Source of the DNA: Ascaphus truei
Lineage: Eukaryota; Chordata; Amphibia; Anura; Ascaphidae
DNA length: 64,000 nt
Assembly: GCA_036426205.1 (NCBI GenBank)
Contig: CM071570.1
Coordinates: forward strand, 57,456,926-57,520,925
Direction of reading: 5' to 3'
The notes beneath the pieces are model-generated. The model was not told the origin of the DNA. It made no database searches and worked only from the letters and a program-made list of their open reading frames with translations. The position numbers and the translations under genes are program-made. Shown here piece after piece: positions 11,577 to 22,167 of the stretch. The number at the start of each line of letters is the position of its first letter. Positions within the stretch are counted from its first letter, which is position 1.

Positions 11577-12304
11577 GATCCGGTATATTGGATCTCTAGG
11601 GATCCTTACAAACTGCAACTATTTACCCTTTACCGTGCACCACACCTGTCTCTACTAGGGCCTTTTTTTTGCAGTATGTGTTGCCATTCTCACTCTCTCT
11701 CGATCTCTCTCTCTATGTTATTTTTATGAGTTTGTTTTGAAGTAAAGTGACAGTGTTTAAAAATGTGTAGTGTCACTAATGGAGAAATAAACCGCTGAAG
11801 GTTGAAGGCTTAGAGCCCCTTGTGTGTATACACGTGTTTGTCCCCTTTTGTACAAAACAAACCCTAGAACACTATGTCAGGAAGAGCCTGGGCAAGTGGC
11901 AGCGCTACATAAAGGGAGCAGTTTGCCACATATGGTGGATGAGTGCGGGCAGACACTGAAAGGTCTGTGGGTTTGAGGAAAAAACATGGGGATTTAAAAT
12001 GGCCGCCCGGCCGAAGTAAACTGCAGGGTCTGTGAGTGAAGTCTGTCCCACTGTGCATGACCAGTTGTGCTTACAGCGTACACAGAGAATGTGTGACGTG
12101 TGGATGCAATAGCACCCAGAGGTCAGTAGATGAATATATGATAAGGCCCAAGCAGAAAACTAAACAAAATTGCTGAAGGAAGTGCAAATGGCATCTAGCA
12201 AGTGCTGAGTGTAAAGTCTGCCCCATCGGGTATGAAAAGAGTGCTGTGTAAAGCTAACGCCATAAGCAAAGTGCTGAGTGTCAAGTTTCCCTGACGGTTT
12301 TTTA
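11577..12304. other. Unassigned, with simple-sequence patches
   Basis: The stretch contains a CT-rich patch near 11690-11715 and loosely repeated GTGCTGAGTGTAAAGT-like phrases at about 12200-12290. The latter may be degenerate tandem repeats upstream of the broken gene that follows. I see no gene. Confidence 0.4.
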
Positions 12305-14790
12305 AATGGCCAACGTGAAATGTTTGTTTTGCAATGTACGTAATCATACAAAACGGTGTCCCTTTAGACCATATGATGATAACGACTCGTATGTGGCCCC
12401 AGGAAAGAGCTGTACTCGCAGATAAATTTAGTATGCTGGGCCTGTCGTGAAATAGGTCACATGGAAGATGTGTGTCCCCAAATTTTCAAAGACAAACAGC
12501 TGCAAAAGCAAGCAAAGTGTTGTGAGCACAAACAAGATGTGGAAGCTGATACCAGTGAGTGGGTGCCCAGTAATACTGATGTCTCTGGAGCTAATAAAGC
12601 AAAGAGTAAGAAGAAAAAGAAAAGTATTTCTCAAGTCACAGAGGAAGTGACCGAACCACTTGAGCCTGCGATGTCAAGACATCATGCATCAGAAAGACGC
12701 CAAGATGTGCTGCAGACCGGAATGACTGGCGGAATCGTCTCAGGAACGGTGGCAAAGAAAAAGGAGGAGCAAAGGGAAGCTGAATACTTGATCCAGGATT
12801 AAGAAACCTTAATTTCTGCACTCCAAACTGCTCGCCATGATTATGATGTCCTGCAGGAACGACTGGATAAGGAGCGAGAGATTAACGCCCAGTTGCAGGA
12901 GGCTAACGCTGAGGTACAGAGGTGTATACTCCCATTTATACATGAGTACGAGGCCTGGAAGAAAACAGAGAATCTCGTATGGATTGAGTTGGAGGAGGTA
13001 ACGACAAGTTTAGAAAGTGCCAACACCCCAATTGCTGCCATGGATGGAAAGCAGAATAAGTCGGACGGACTAATTGCTAACCTGAAACAGAAATATGGGG
13101 AGGCTCTGCAAGAGATTCGCAATTGCTATAGAGAGTTTGAAGTGTCTCAGAAAGAGGTTCATGTTCGCAGCACATTTCTTTATTTATTTATAAAATGTTT
13201 TACTAGGAAGTAATACATTGAGAGTTACCTCTCGTTTTCAAGTATGTCCTGGGCACATAGCTGGAACATTCTCGCCAAGAGGGCCATGGTCTAAACACAG
13301 AGCTGTGTACAATGAAGGAAGCCTGTGAGAATGCCCTGAGTGGTTTAGAGACCGTAAAGAGAGAGAATGTAAGTCTGAAAGAAGAAAATTCAATTTTGTC
13401 TGACCAGGCTAGTGAAGGAAAAGAGAAGCTTCACCAAGCAGAAAAAGTGACGGAACAATTGTCCCAGGAAAATGTAAAAGTACAGGCAGCACTGCAGAGC
13501 CAGCTACCAGAGCTGCATATTCATCTACGGGAGGCCAAGGAGATGCAGTGGGTCCTGAAGGAAGAACGTACCCTGGCTGTTAACAAAGTAAAAGCTCTGC
13601 AGGAGCATCTGAATACCCAGTGTGTCCCCGCAGAACAGCATGAGCAGCTGAAGGTCATGTTGAGCATCACAAGAGCATCACAGGAGGCGGAGCTTAGAAG
13701 TCAGGTGACTCTGTATGAGAGGATGCACGAGAAGGTCCAGAAACTAGAGCAAGAGATGGAGAAGCAGAGAGGCTGTTCCATCCCCAAAAGAAGTCAGTAG
13801 ACTCAGGAGAAAGAGGCATGGTAGACAGAAGCAGTAGCAACCCTGGTGATGAAATCTGCAGAGCTCCAAAATATGAAGGATGCGCTGACGCAAACTTAGA
13901 GCAAGCACAAGGAAGAGGTGAAGGCCTTGAGAGGAGGCTTGTAGAATCAAATTGCAGAGCTGCAGACGCAGATTGCTGAGCTCAAGCTACAGCTCACGAA
14001 ATAGGACAAAAGGGAGGAGGTGTCCTTCCGTCAAGTGGCCGACCTGACATGGTGCTATGAAGCCAAAATAGCCGATGCCTGCGACTTGCGGAACCACATG
14101 GTCAATGAGAGGCCTGGCTGCAGCTGGAGCTGGACAAGGTTTGGAAGGAGCACCGGCAGCTGCAGGTCAAAAATAAAGAAAAGGAAAAATATTTAAGCCT
14201 TGCTCTGAGTCAGCTGGGAGATGTGGATTCGCGACTCAACTCCAAAGAAGTTGAACTAGCAGCCGTACAGAGTGAAAAAAGAAATAGAGAGGACAGCTTC
14301 AAGAACTGAGGAAGGACCTGGAGTCTAAGTGTACTGGCCGCAAGATGGCAGAGAAACAAAAGCATGACCTGGGCGTGGAACTCGAGGCTCTGAAGACTGA
14401 GCGGGACACTACATTGGACTCTACTGCTGCCCAGCAGGAGGTTCCTCAGATGAAGTTGGAGAAAAAGGTTACAAACCTAAGACAGACACTTGGGTCACAG
14501 AAGCAGTACATAGAAAAGATGGCAGTAGAGTTAAGACAAAAGAAAGGTATGCAGAACAGTAATGTACAGGTATCTTCATTACAGGAAAAGGTATTGGCCC
14601 AGCCCAAGTGTCTGTATCCTACAGAAACTAATGCCCATGAAGACACCCAGGCCACCACAGAAGATGTTTTTGCCAAGTGATTGGAAGTTCCTGAAAACAC
14701 AAAGGGGATGGAAAATCCTGATGACATTGTTAATATGGACTGCGTTTATACAGAGGCAATTAGGTCTCCCAAACCCGAAGGCCTAGTAAT
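12305..14790 (+). pseudogene. Broken gene: two CCHC knuckles plus long coiled coil
   Basis: A frame from ATG 12306 reads CLFCNVRNHTKRC, a near-CCHC knuckle (C-x2-C-x4-H-x3-C). After a frameshift the next frame reads CWACREIGHMEDVC, a perfect C-x2-C-x4-H-x4-C knuckle (about 12438-12480). A lysine-rich linker (SKKKKKS) follows. Then there are over 600 codons of Glu/Lys/Leu/Gln-rich heptad sequence in at least six fragments (12461-12802, 12893-13165, 13312-13800, pieces to 14340, 14345-14680), separated by stops and frameshifts. A short interspersed repeat sits inside at 13172-13300. Zinc knuckles suggest nucleic-acid binding, as in retroelement gag or ORF1 proteins. A coiled-coil host protein of the UACA/ankycorbin kind was considered but I cannot confirm it. 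Function unknown. Confidence 0.55.
13172..13300 (+). repeat. Short interspersed repeat inside the coiled-coil pseudogene
   Basis: TTTATTTATAAAATGTTTTA, CTAGGAAGTAATACATTGAG, AGTTACCTCTCGTTTTCAAG and TATGTCCTGGGCACA run in order. The same string occurs at 29322-29415 and in reverse at 57812-57890, with a partial copy near 27031. I recall this as an abundant anuran repeat. Its position shows that the coiled-coil gene was already non-functional or intronic here. Confidence 0.7.
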
Positions 14791-14817
14791 TGCCCAATAG
14801 ATTTGGAAAAGGGTTGC

Positions 14818-16230
14818 GATTTATTAATTACAACGATACATACGACTTACTCAGGGGGACACTACGTTAGACTTCCAATCTGACCTGCATGCAATGCTCA
14901 GTGAAGCACTTACAGTAGGTAAATTGAACAAAAAAAGAGTTTGGATCTCTCAATGTATGTAATACATCCCAAGATTCCATTCATATATCATCTCCATGAA
15001 ATCCATAAAGATTTAATCAAACCCCCCGGTAGGCCAATTGTCAGCAGAATAGATTGTCTCATGGCCAATCTGTCCAAATATGTGGATTTCTTTTTACAGG
15101 ATGATGTTCTAACTCCCCCCTCACATCTGAAGGATACAACCCATGTCTTAAAATTATTAGAGGAAATAGAATGGACAAATGAATACATTTGGGTATCCTG
15201 TGATGTAGAATCACTATATACGAATATTCTACACAAGGCGGGCATACAGGCTATAGAATACTATTTACAGAAAGACACTTTATTAACCACACAACAAGGA
15301 GAGTTTATTTTAGATTGTGTAAAATTCAATTTAACAAAAAAACTATTTCAAATTCCAAGATGACTTTTATTTACAAAAAAAAGGGATGGCAATGGGGACA
15401 ACGTTCGCTCCAAGCTATGCCAATTTGATGATGGGATATTGGGAGCAATTTTACATATGGAATAACAATCCCCATATTGCTAATTTAATATTTTTTAGAA
15501 GATTAATTGATGATATTATAATCATATGGAAGGGGATGTGATAGAATTAAAAAGATTTATAGAATACATTAATTTTAATCCTTTTAATTTAAAATTCACA
15601 TATGAATATAACCAATCAAGTATTACTTTTTTAGATTTAGTTATCTCAAGCAATGAATTCAATCAGATTACAACCAAAACCCATTATAAGGAGGTAGATT
15701 GCAATAGATATTTAGATGCAGCAAGCAATCACCATCCAAGATGGATATCTAATATGGCATATAGGCAGTTTTTAAGAATAAGACGCAATTGTAACAGGGG
15801 TGAAGATTTTTTTAGTCTGTCAGCAACACTCAAAACTAAATTATTAAATAAAGGACATCAGGTGAGGAATATTGACAAAGCTTATGCTAAAGCTTTTTTT
15901 ACTGAAAGAGCAAACACACTAATAAATAAAAAAGAGAGAACAAATACAGTACATATACTAATACCAATCCAAATGAAGTCCTTTTTATTACAAAGTATAA
16001 TGCTGCATCAAAACAAATTAATAGTATAATAGGTAAACATTGGAATATCATCCAATAGGATCCCATTTTAGCACCTATTATTAATGAAAAACCCAAGGTG
16101 ATTTATAGACGAGCCAGAGCTCTTAAAAATGAGTTAGCACCATCTAAATTAAAAAAGGTCACTAGTGTCCCAGGAACAAACCAAGTTTTCAGGCCCATAG
16201 TAGGTCTTTTGTGGTTTACTTTCAGTATGT
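14818..16230 (+). pseudogene. Penelope-like element reverse transcriptase, 5'- and 3'-truncated
   Basis: The frames carry PLE RT landmarks in order: LLRGTL/TQGDTTLDFQSDLHAML-type N-terminal residues near 14850, HLHEIHKDLIKPPGRPIVS (14996-15053), GMAMGTTFAPSYANLMMGYW around 15385-15440, and LIDDIIIIWKG (about 15503-15536), the catalytic box with Tyr changed to Leu. RQFLRIRRNC lies at 15760-15792. A linker-like region (RRARALKNELAPSKL) follows near 16110-16150. Frameshifts at about 15361 and 15540 and a stop at 16027 break it. The GIY-YIG domain that should follow is absent. In the family this RT copies RNA at nicked target DNA. Confidence 0.75.
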
Positions 16231-16740
16231 TTATGCCCACTACACCTAAAAATAACAAACAAAAAAATAAACAAAACAATAATTGACCATTTATCTTGTT
16301 CATACATTATATCTTTTAGTTATGAACATTATTAAACATGGGAGCACTATCTGGAATATACATGTATGACAATATGTATTTTTTCTTCTCTTCAATTGGT
16401 CCAGATATGTTTTGTTCATCTCAGATGAATACTGTGTTGCATTAATTTACATGCAAACTGCAACCATGTAAACTTTAATGATTCACTACAATGATGTTCA
16501 GTATATTTTTGAAATACTTGTCCACAATGAATCATTATCATTATCATTTCGATTTCACTAAAACATCTTTCCGCTAACCTATAGATTGCTCTATCTTAGA
16601 CGTTATATGTTAGTTATATATCTGGGAAATATATTTATATTGGGATGTATGTTTCTAGGTATATTTAGATAGATAGATATTTTTTTTCCAGGCTTGGTTA
16701 CTGGATGGCAATCAATATACTTTTGAAAAGTGTATAACTG
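16231..16740. other. AT-rich, nothing recognised
   Basis: Sequence between the PLE remnant and the truncated gypsy element. It contains a small (GATA)n patch near 16665-16678 and otherwise no repeat structure or coding signal that I can see. Confidence 0.5.
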
Positions 16741-18037
16741 TCAAGTTAGTGCTTTACACTCCCTAAAAGAATTGCATGGTATTCTGTATATAGGTACACT
16801 TGTATGTTCTTTTCTTCTGATTGCACATACTACAGTATGAATAGAGACCGCTGCATCTTCCATTGTTTCAGCAAGTTCACATGGTAAATTTGTTTTCCCT
16901 TCCTGACCCTGGTTGAGCGATCTCGTAATCCACATCACCCGTGCGGTGGAGTACTTTGAATGGGCCCTGCCATTTAGCTAGGAATTTGCTCTCACAACTG
17001 GGTAACAACAACATCACCTGATCTCCTGGGTGAAACACTCTCATACGAGCATTTTGATTGTAATGTCTCTCCTGACTGTCCTGGGCTGATCTAAGATTCT
17101 CCCTAGCAAAATGCCCGACCACATATAGGCGCTTCCTAAGGTCCAATACATATTGCAGGGTATTCTTAGAAGGGGGCCGCTGTTCCTCCCAGGACTCCTT
17201 TAGGAAGTCTAGGATACCCCGAGGTTGGCGGCCATACAGCAGTTAGAATCCCGTGGAGGCCTGGGGAACTTCCCGCACTGCAAACAGCAGAAAAGGGAGA
17301 AATTCATCCCAGGCTCTCTTCTCTGAATCTACAAATTTTCACAGCATCCCTTTTAGAGTTCGGTTAAATCTTTCCACCAATCCGTCAGTCTGTGGATGGT
17401 AGACCGATATCCGAACAGACTTGATCTCTAGTAATTTTAAGACATCCTGCATCAGTTTAGCCATAAAATTTGTACCTTGGTCTGTCAACATAACCTGGGG
17501 AAGTCCAACCCGTGAGAACAGCTCCAACAACTTGTTGGCTACTTGCTTCGCCGTTGCTGTTCTCAGGGGGAACGCCTCAGGATATCTTGTTGCATAGTCA
17601 ACTATTACAAGAATAAACCTGTGTCCTTTCACAGAAGGTTCTAGAGGTCCTACCAAGTCTACCCCAAGCCTCTCAAAGGGAACTGACACCAAGGGTAGAG
17701 GAACCAAAGGGGCTGGTTTTTGTCCCTTCGGACTAGTTAGCTGGCACTCCGGACATGCCGCACATAACTTAGCAATATCACTATGCATCCCTGGCCAATA
17801 GAATTGGGATGAAATACGGTCCAATGTTTTATCCCTGCCAAGGTGACCACCCCAAGGGACAGTATGGGCTAGAGTGAACACAGATTTAACTAACACCTTG
17901 GAAACCAATATCTGTCTGGTGACCTGCCCTGTTTGTGTCTGCTTATTCACCCTATACAGGATATCATTTGATAAATCAAAATGGGGGAATACTATCACCC
18001 CCTGTGCATTCAATATCTGCTCATCAATTTTTACCAC
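16741..18037 (-). pseudogene. Integrase of the Gmr1-like element
   Basis: It would catalyse insertion of the cDNA copy. The frame 18037-17339 holds an HHCC zinc-binding domain (HTVPWGGH, then CAACPEC) and all three catalytic residues of the core: Asp in GVDLVGPL, Asp in MLTDQGTNF and Glu in TDGLVERFNR. A TGA at 17336-17338 (KGML stop KFVDSE) and a TAA near 17246 (TGF stop LLYGRQP, also lacking a few residues) break the frame. The C-terminal domain continues at 17146-16877 (HPGDQVMLLLP, KWQGPF) and reaches KQIYHVNLLKQW near 16870. In Gmr1 elements the polyprotein would continue into RT; here it ends. Confidence 0.85.
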
Positions 18038-18560
18038 CTTTTCATACTGTCTAGCAAGGACCAGTCCTGTTTGTCAGAGCGTCTTTGCTTCCGAGTCTTT
18101 GGAACCTGGTGTCTACTGGGAAAAAGGTCTGCCAAGAAGGGGAACAGTTTGCCAGGGTTCTCCTGAGCCATAGAATAAGGCTCCTCGTGAGAGATTGGAG
18201 CCATTAGGTCCGAAAAGGAAGGCCAGTCCCGGCCGAGCACAGTGGGGGCAGGGAGCCAAGGAGCGACTCCTACTTCGAGGTAGGCCTCCTGACCTTTTAC
18301 CTGTAGCCGGATTTTGGCCGTCGGATACCGTTTTACATCGCCGTGTATACAATCTATACTCCATGGAGAGTCAAAAGAACACACGTTAGGCGGTAGCAGC
18401 TCCTGGAAGACCAGAGTTTTCCCAGAGCCCAATCTACAAGGGCCTGGATGGGTTTTCCCCGAACCTGGGCTGGAAGTAGCCAGGGCTTGTAATTTTCTCC
18501 AGTGAAGGCCGAGGCGAAAGTCCTGATGAAGGAACAATCCATCTTCGGACAGTCCACATG
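18031..18560 (-). pseudogene. Aspartic protease region of the Gmr1-like element
   Basis: The retroviral-type active site appears as IQALVDW in one frame and LGSGKTLV in the next, about 18430-18445. A one-base shift inside the DSG triad explains the split. Downstream, VGVAPWLPAPTVLGRDW (about 18205-18260) matches the flap and C-terminal GRDW pattern of these proteases. The protein would process the Gag-Pol polyprotein. It overlaps the 5' end of the integrase frame by seven bases. Confidence 0.7.
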
Positions 18561-19670
18561 CCGGTGGCCTTGTTATCCGCAGGTGGAACATGGAGAGGGT
18601 TCCCTCGCAGGAGGGTGCTGCAGATAGCGCTCCGCTGGACCGGATACTGGAGACCAAGCATCTGGTGGGTCCTGTGGGCGACGTCCTCTGAAGTTCCTCT
18701 CATTTGGCGACAAGCCGACATCAGGAAGGGGATGAGGGTCTCGGCGGTGCCCGGCGTTTTGACTTCTTCCTTGTTGGAAGAACTGCTCCTTTCGTGGCAG
18801 TTGGCGGTTGCGTATGGAGGGGCCGTAGTTTCCCCGTTGGTCCGGTCTCCCTCTTTGGGCGTCCGCAATCACCGGTAAAGCCGGATCCGTTGGGTCCAAG
18901 ACACTCTCCTGGTCCTCGGCCCCAAGGAAGTTCTCAACGAGTCGGACCGCCAAAGCTAGGGTATCAGCAGCATGGCGTTTTACCCAAGAGCGTGCGGAAG
19001 GGGTTATTACTTGTAGGAATTGTTCCAAGACAACTTGTTCAAGAACAGTTTCCTTAGTGTGTTGCTCAGGTTGTATCCAGCGGTTACACAAGTCCAATAA
19101 CCGCTGAGCTAGGACCCGAGGTCTCATCTTAGAGGTGTACTTCAGGGTCCGGAGCTGCTGCCGGTAGGTCTCTGGGGTCAGACCTAAGAGATCCAGTATG
19201 GTGGCTTTTACTTGTTTGTAATCCATTGCCTGGTCCGCTGTGATGCCCTGATATGAGGCCTGGGCTTCTCCTATGAGGAGCGGGGCCAAAGTGATTGCCC
19301 AGCGGTCTGCAGACCAGCCCTGGGCTTCGGCAACCCTTTCAAACGTCAGTAGAAAAGCCTCTGGATCCTCGTTCAGAGCCATTTTCCTCAGGAGGACCGG
19401 GGGTTTGTTCGCAAGTTCTGAACTGGCAGAATCCTGGAATTGGGTCAGCAGCTTGGCCATCCGCTCATCCTGTGCTGCCTGCTGCTGGGTTAGGAGCTGG
19501 GTTTGCTGCTGCAATAGTCTTTCATCTCTCTTTGCTTGTAGTTGTGCCTGTTGTTTGGTCTGCTCCTGCATTAACAGTCCGTGCTGTTTGGTCTGCTCCT
19601 GCATTAACAGTCCCTGCTGTCTGGTCTTCTCGCACAGAAACTCTTTTAAAAATTCTTCCATTGCTCTCAT
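18555..19670 (-). pseudogene. Gag with SCAN-like domain, Gmr1-like element
   Basis: The frame opens with Met at 19670 and runs 365 codons. Residues about 1-80 are Gln/Leu-rich with repeated MQEQTKQ units (coiled-coil-like). Residues about 95-245 form a capsid region related to the SCAN domain: TYRQQLRTLKY, then CNRWIQPEQHTKE, LEQVVLEQFL and ADTLALAVRLVENFL. SCAN domains of tetrapod zinc-finger proteins are known to derive from Gmr1-type gag. The frame ends at a TAA inside a CCHC knuckle (CSTCG stop QGHRHVDC, about 18555-18596). Read through, the knuckle is complete. Confidence 0.8.
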
Positions 19671-20515
19671 TTTTGTGTGTGTGTGTGTGGCCCTTCAACT
19701 GCAGGGGCCTCTCAAAATTCCAGCACTTCTGACACCATATGTTGCAGGGTACATGCAACCACACACGCAGGTTCTCTTGATAAGGCTTATTTATTGAGCC
19801 TTAAAAACATACAGCACACAAAGACAGAAAAGACGGTGCAAAACAGCGCTAAATATACAGTATTATAATAATAATTATAATAATAATAATAAGATGAATT
19901 GGCAGCCAGACAAAAACTGACTGTACAGTCAGTAACTAGACAAAGAAAAAAGATAAGCCGGCGCCAGTCCAAACCGTGACGTGTAAAGTCCAAATCAAGT
20001 CCTTTAGTAATGGTGATGAGCAAAGTGCAGATTTCTTCCAAAACGTGACGTGATATGTGGAAAAATAAATGAAAAAGAATTATGGTGCAGTATGTCAGAT
20101 TGAGGACATAAAAACATATAACACTAACAACATTAAACAAACAAGACAGACTCACAACATTAACTAGCCAGACAAAAATTAATAAAAAGCTATTTAATAA
20201 CTACTAATGCAGATTCTGGATAATATCACACACTAATCCGGGGGGGCAAAATCGTTGCCCTACTCACAGGATGCAGGATATTTGAAAGCAGTAGGACTGG
20301 AAGCACTTTCTGTAGATCCAAGATGGCGACCGGAGCTCACTCTCTGGCGTCCCCACGTGTGGCAGATGCTGTATGGAGCTCCTAAAGGGTCTGGATCAGT
20401 GATGCTGCAACGTGTGTCTCTCGTGCCTCTCTCCCTCTGCCGGTTTCAAATTCTCCTTCTCTCCTGTACCCAGCTGTGCGGTGTACTTCCAAGAAAATCA
20501 GTTCTAAAAAAGAGT

Positions 20516-20559
20516 CTTCCCAACGCGTTTCATGCGCATGCGCTCACTTTTTCAAGGGG
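20516..20559 (-). ncRNA. Hammerhead-like motif, left of a pair
   Basis: The minus strand reads CCCCTTGAAAAAG, stem II GCGCATGCGC, TGAAACGCGTTGGGAAG. GAAAC and the stem III palindrome ACGCGT are intact and CCC/GGG can form stem I. CUGANGA is replaced by CTTGAAAA. It is probably a diverged or inactive relative of the canonical motifs. Confidence 0.5.
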
Positions 20560-20568
20560 ATGTTGACA

Positions 20569-20612
20569 TCCCTTGAAAAAGTGCGCGCAGCGCATGAAAC
20601 GCGTTGGGAAGA
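20569..20612 (+). ncRNA. Hammerhead-like motif, right of a pair
   Basis: Mirror copy of the motif at 20516-20559: CCCTTGAAAAAG, stem II TGCGC/GCGCA, TGAAACGCGTTGGGAAG. The two are separated by the 12-bp palindrome GATGTTGACATC (20559-20570), exactly at the centre of the foldback. Confidence 0.5.
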
Positions 20613-21189
20613 CTCGTTTTAGAAGCTGATTATTCGGTGGAGAGTACACCGCACAGCTGGGTACAGGAGAGAAGGAGAATTTGAACCGGCAGAGGAGAGG
20701 GAGAGAGAGGCACGAGAGCACAGCGTTGCACATCACTGATCCAGACCCTTTGGGCTCCATACACCATCTGCACACGTGGGGACGCCAGAGAGTGAGCTCC
20801 GGTCGCCATCTTGGATCTACAGACAGTGCTTCCAGTCCTACTGCTTTCAAATATCCTGCATCCTGTGAGTAGGGCAACGATTTTTGCCCCCCCGGATTAG
20901 TGTGTGATTTTATCCAGAATCTGCATTAGTAGTTATTAATAGCTTTATTAATTTTGTCTGGCTAGTTAATGTTGTGAGTCTGTCTTGTTTGTTTAATGTT
21001 GTTAGGTTATATGTTTTTTATTCCTCAATCTGACATACTGCACCATAATTCTTTTTCATTTATTTTTCACATTCACGTACGTTTTGGAAGAAATCTGCAC
21101 TTTGCTCATCACATTACTAAAGGACTTGATTTGGACTTTACACGTCACGGTTTGGACTGGCGCCGGCTTATCTTTTTTCTTTATACAGC

Positions 21190-21305
21190 ACACAAAAACA
21201 AAGTAGCTTCTCTTCAGCATACAAAAACAAAATAGCTTCTCTTCAGCAGACAAAAACAAAATAGCTTCTCTTCAGCATAGAAAACAAGACAGCTTCTCTT
21301 CAGCA
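21190..21305. repeat. Four tandem 30-bp units in the LTR U3
   Basis: The unit is ACAAAAACAAAATAGCTTCT followed by CTTCAGCAT, repeated four times with small changes; the last copy is the most diverged. Tandem units in U3 are often enhancer repeats; here that is inference. Confidence 0.8.
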
Positions 21306-21577
21306 TGCAGGACACAGACAGCTCATCACGTGTACTTTGAAAACAGACCTTATAGCAGTAATCTCTTCAGTATTTCTGAAGTATCTGTCTCCGTGACCAG
21401 CTAGCCTGCATGTGTGTACAGCCTGGGGATTTTAAAACACCTTGATTATGCAGCTGGGGTTAGACTAATTAAGCAGCCCTTCTCAACTGAAACTTAACCT
21501 CGTCACTGCTGCACTGCAAGCCTAAACATAGGTTTGCCAGGTATATGGCTGGTGATGTTCATTCACCCTGTCACAGG

Positions 21578-22167
21578 GACACAGTTATGAAGGATTTTCT
21601 TCCATATCAGCCTCAGGTGGTATTCACAATGGCAAAAAATTTGAAGGACACTCTCGCACCAAGCGCTCTAAAAAGAATAAATAATAAAAAAGAGACATGG
21701 TTAGCAGATAAACCTAAGGGCTTTCATAGATGCACAACCTGAAGGCATGCAAAAATGGTCACAAAAAAACTGATTCGTTTACATTAATTATTACAGGCAA
21801 TACATTTAAGATTAACAAATTTATTAACTGCAGAAGTATGTATGTAGTGTATATTCTTGTCTGCCCTTGCGGATTACAATATGTAGGGAGGACCATTCGG
21901 CCTCTAAGAACGAGGATATTAGAACACATTAGAAATATTTCTTTAGGGGTAGAAAACCATAGTGCCCCTCTGCATTTTAAGAAATACCACAGTTCAGATC
22001 CAAAAAAAATACTATATTTAGGGATTGAGCAAGTGTTGCCCCACTGGATAGGGGGCAATAGGTTACAGCTATTTTCACAGAGAGAATCTTTTTGGGTCTT
22101 TAAGCTTAATACATTGCAACCTAAAGGACTGGATGTGGATTTCGATTTTAATGCTTTTTTAATATGA
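21578..22167 (+). pseudogene. PLE GIY-YIG endonuclease region
   Basis: A linker frame (PYQPQVVFTMAKNLK, then SALKRI) starts at about 21590. It runs into a Cys-rich stretch (HRCTTC and KACKNGH, split by one frameshift near 21740). The endonuclease follows: MYVVYILVCPCGLQYVGRT (21838-21894), Arg-rich helix LRTRILEHIRN, and RESFWVFKLNTLQPKGLD near the end, with a stop at 22165. These are the conserved blocks of the PLE-type GIY-YIG nuclease, which nicks target DNA. The RT half is missing: the sequence begins at the gypsy LTR boundary. It may be the part of a PLE left after the gypsy insertion and a deletion. Confidence 0.75.

Larger units (their letters stand above)
19826..21183. mobile_element. 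Palindromic PLE foldback inserted in the Gmr1 LTR
   Basis: Two arms (about 19945-20558 and 20571-21177) are close reverse complements. Their outer ends carry AGATAAGCCGGCGCC, close to AGATACCGGCGCC at the ends of the 38572-45375 element. A left tail of about 120 bases (AGCGCTAAA and an AAT-rich microsatellite) has no partner. TACAGCACACAAAGAC at 19810-19825 and TACAGCACACAAAAAC at 21184-21199 are the target duplication. Hammerhead-like motifs sit head to head at the centre. Identical frames read from both arms are not genes. Confidence 0.8.
16741..21577 (-). mobile_element. Truncated Gmr1-like Ty3/gypsy retrotransposon
   Basis: On the minus strand the order is LTR (21577 down to about 19745), leader, gag (19670-18555), protease (about 18560-18031) and integrase (18037-16741). 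Integrase follows protease directly, with no RT between them. Gmr1-group elements are known to have integrase before RT, unlike other Ty3/gypsy elements. The SCAN-like gag supports that group. RT/RNase H and the 3' LTR are missing below 16741. Stop codons and frameshifts in every gene show it is dead. Its LTR is interrupted by a 1.36 kb PLE foldback. Confidence 0.8.
19745..21577 (-). repeat. LTR of the Gmr1-like element, split by a PLE
   Basis: On the minus strand it begins TGTGACAGGGTGAATGAAC at 21577 and ends near 19745. The likely primer-binding site TGGTGTCAGAAGTG follows. CAATAAATAAG near 19790 is the probable polyadenylation signal. With the foldback 19826-21183 and one 16-bp duplication removed, the LTR is about 460 bp. 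The U3 part contains four tandem copies of a 30-bp unit at 21190-21305. The partner LTR is absent. Confidence 0.65.

Noticed and set aside
12305..14790. Assignment of the coiled-coil pseudogene to UACA or RAI14
   Set aside because: The resemblance is only general coiled-coil composition. No ankyrin repeats are visible, and the N-terminal zinc knuckles do not fit.
20255..20877. Identical proteins of about 103 and 115 codons on opposite strands
   Set aside because: They are read from the two arms of one palindrome. Several one-base differences shift them, and no domain is present.
14818..22167. One PLE split by the gypsy element (RT at 14818-16230, endonuclease at 21578-22167)
   Set aside because: Both pieces contain the linker that follows the RT (RRARALKNELAPSKL against MAKNLKDTLAPSALK) with clearly different sequence, so they come from two different PLEs.
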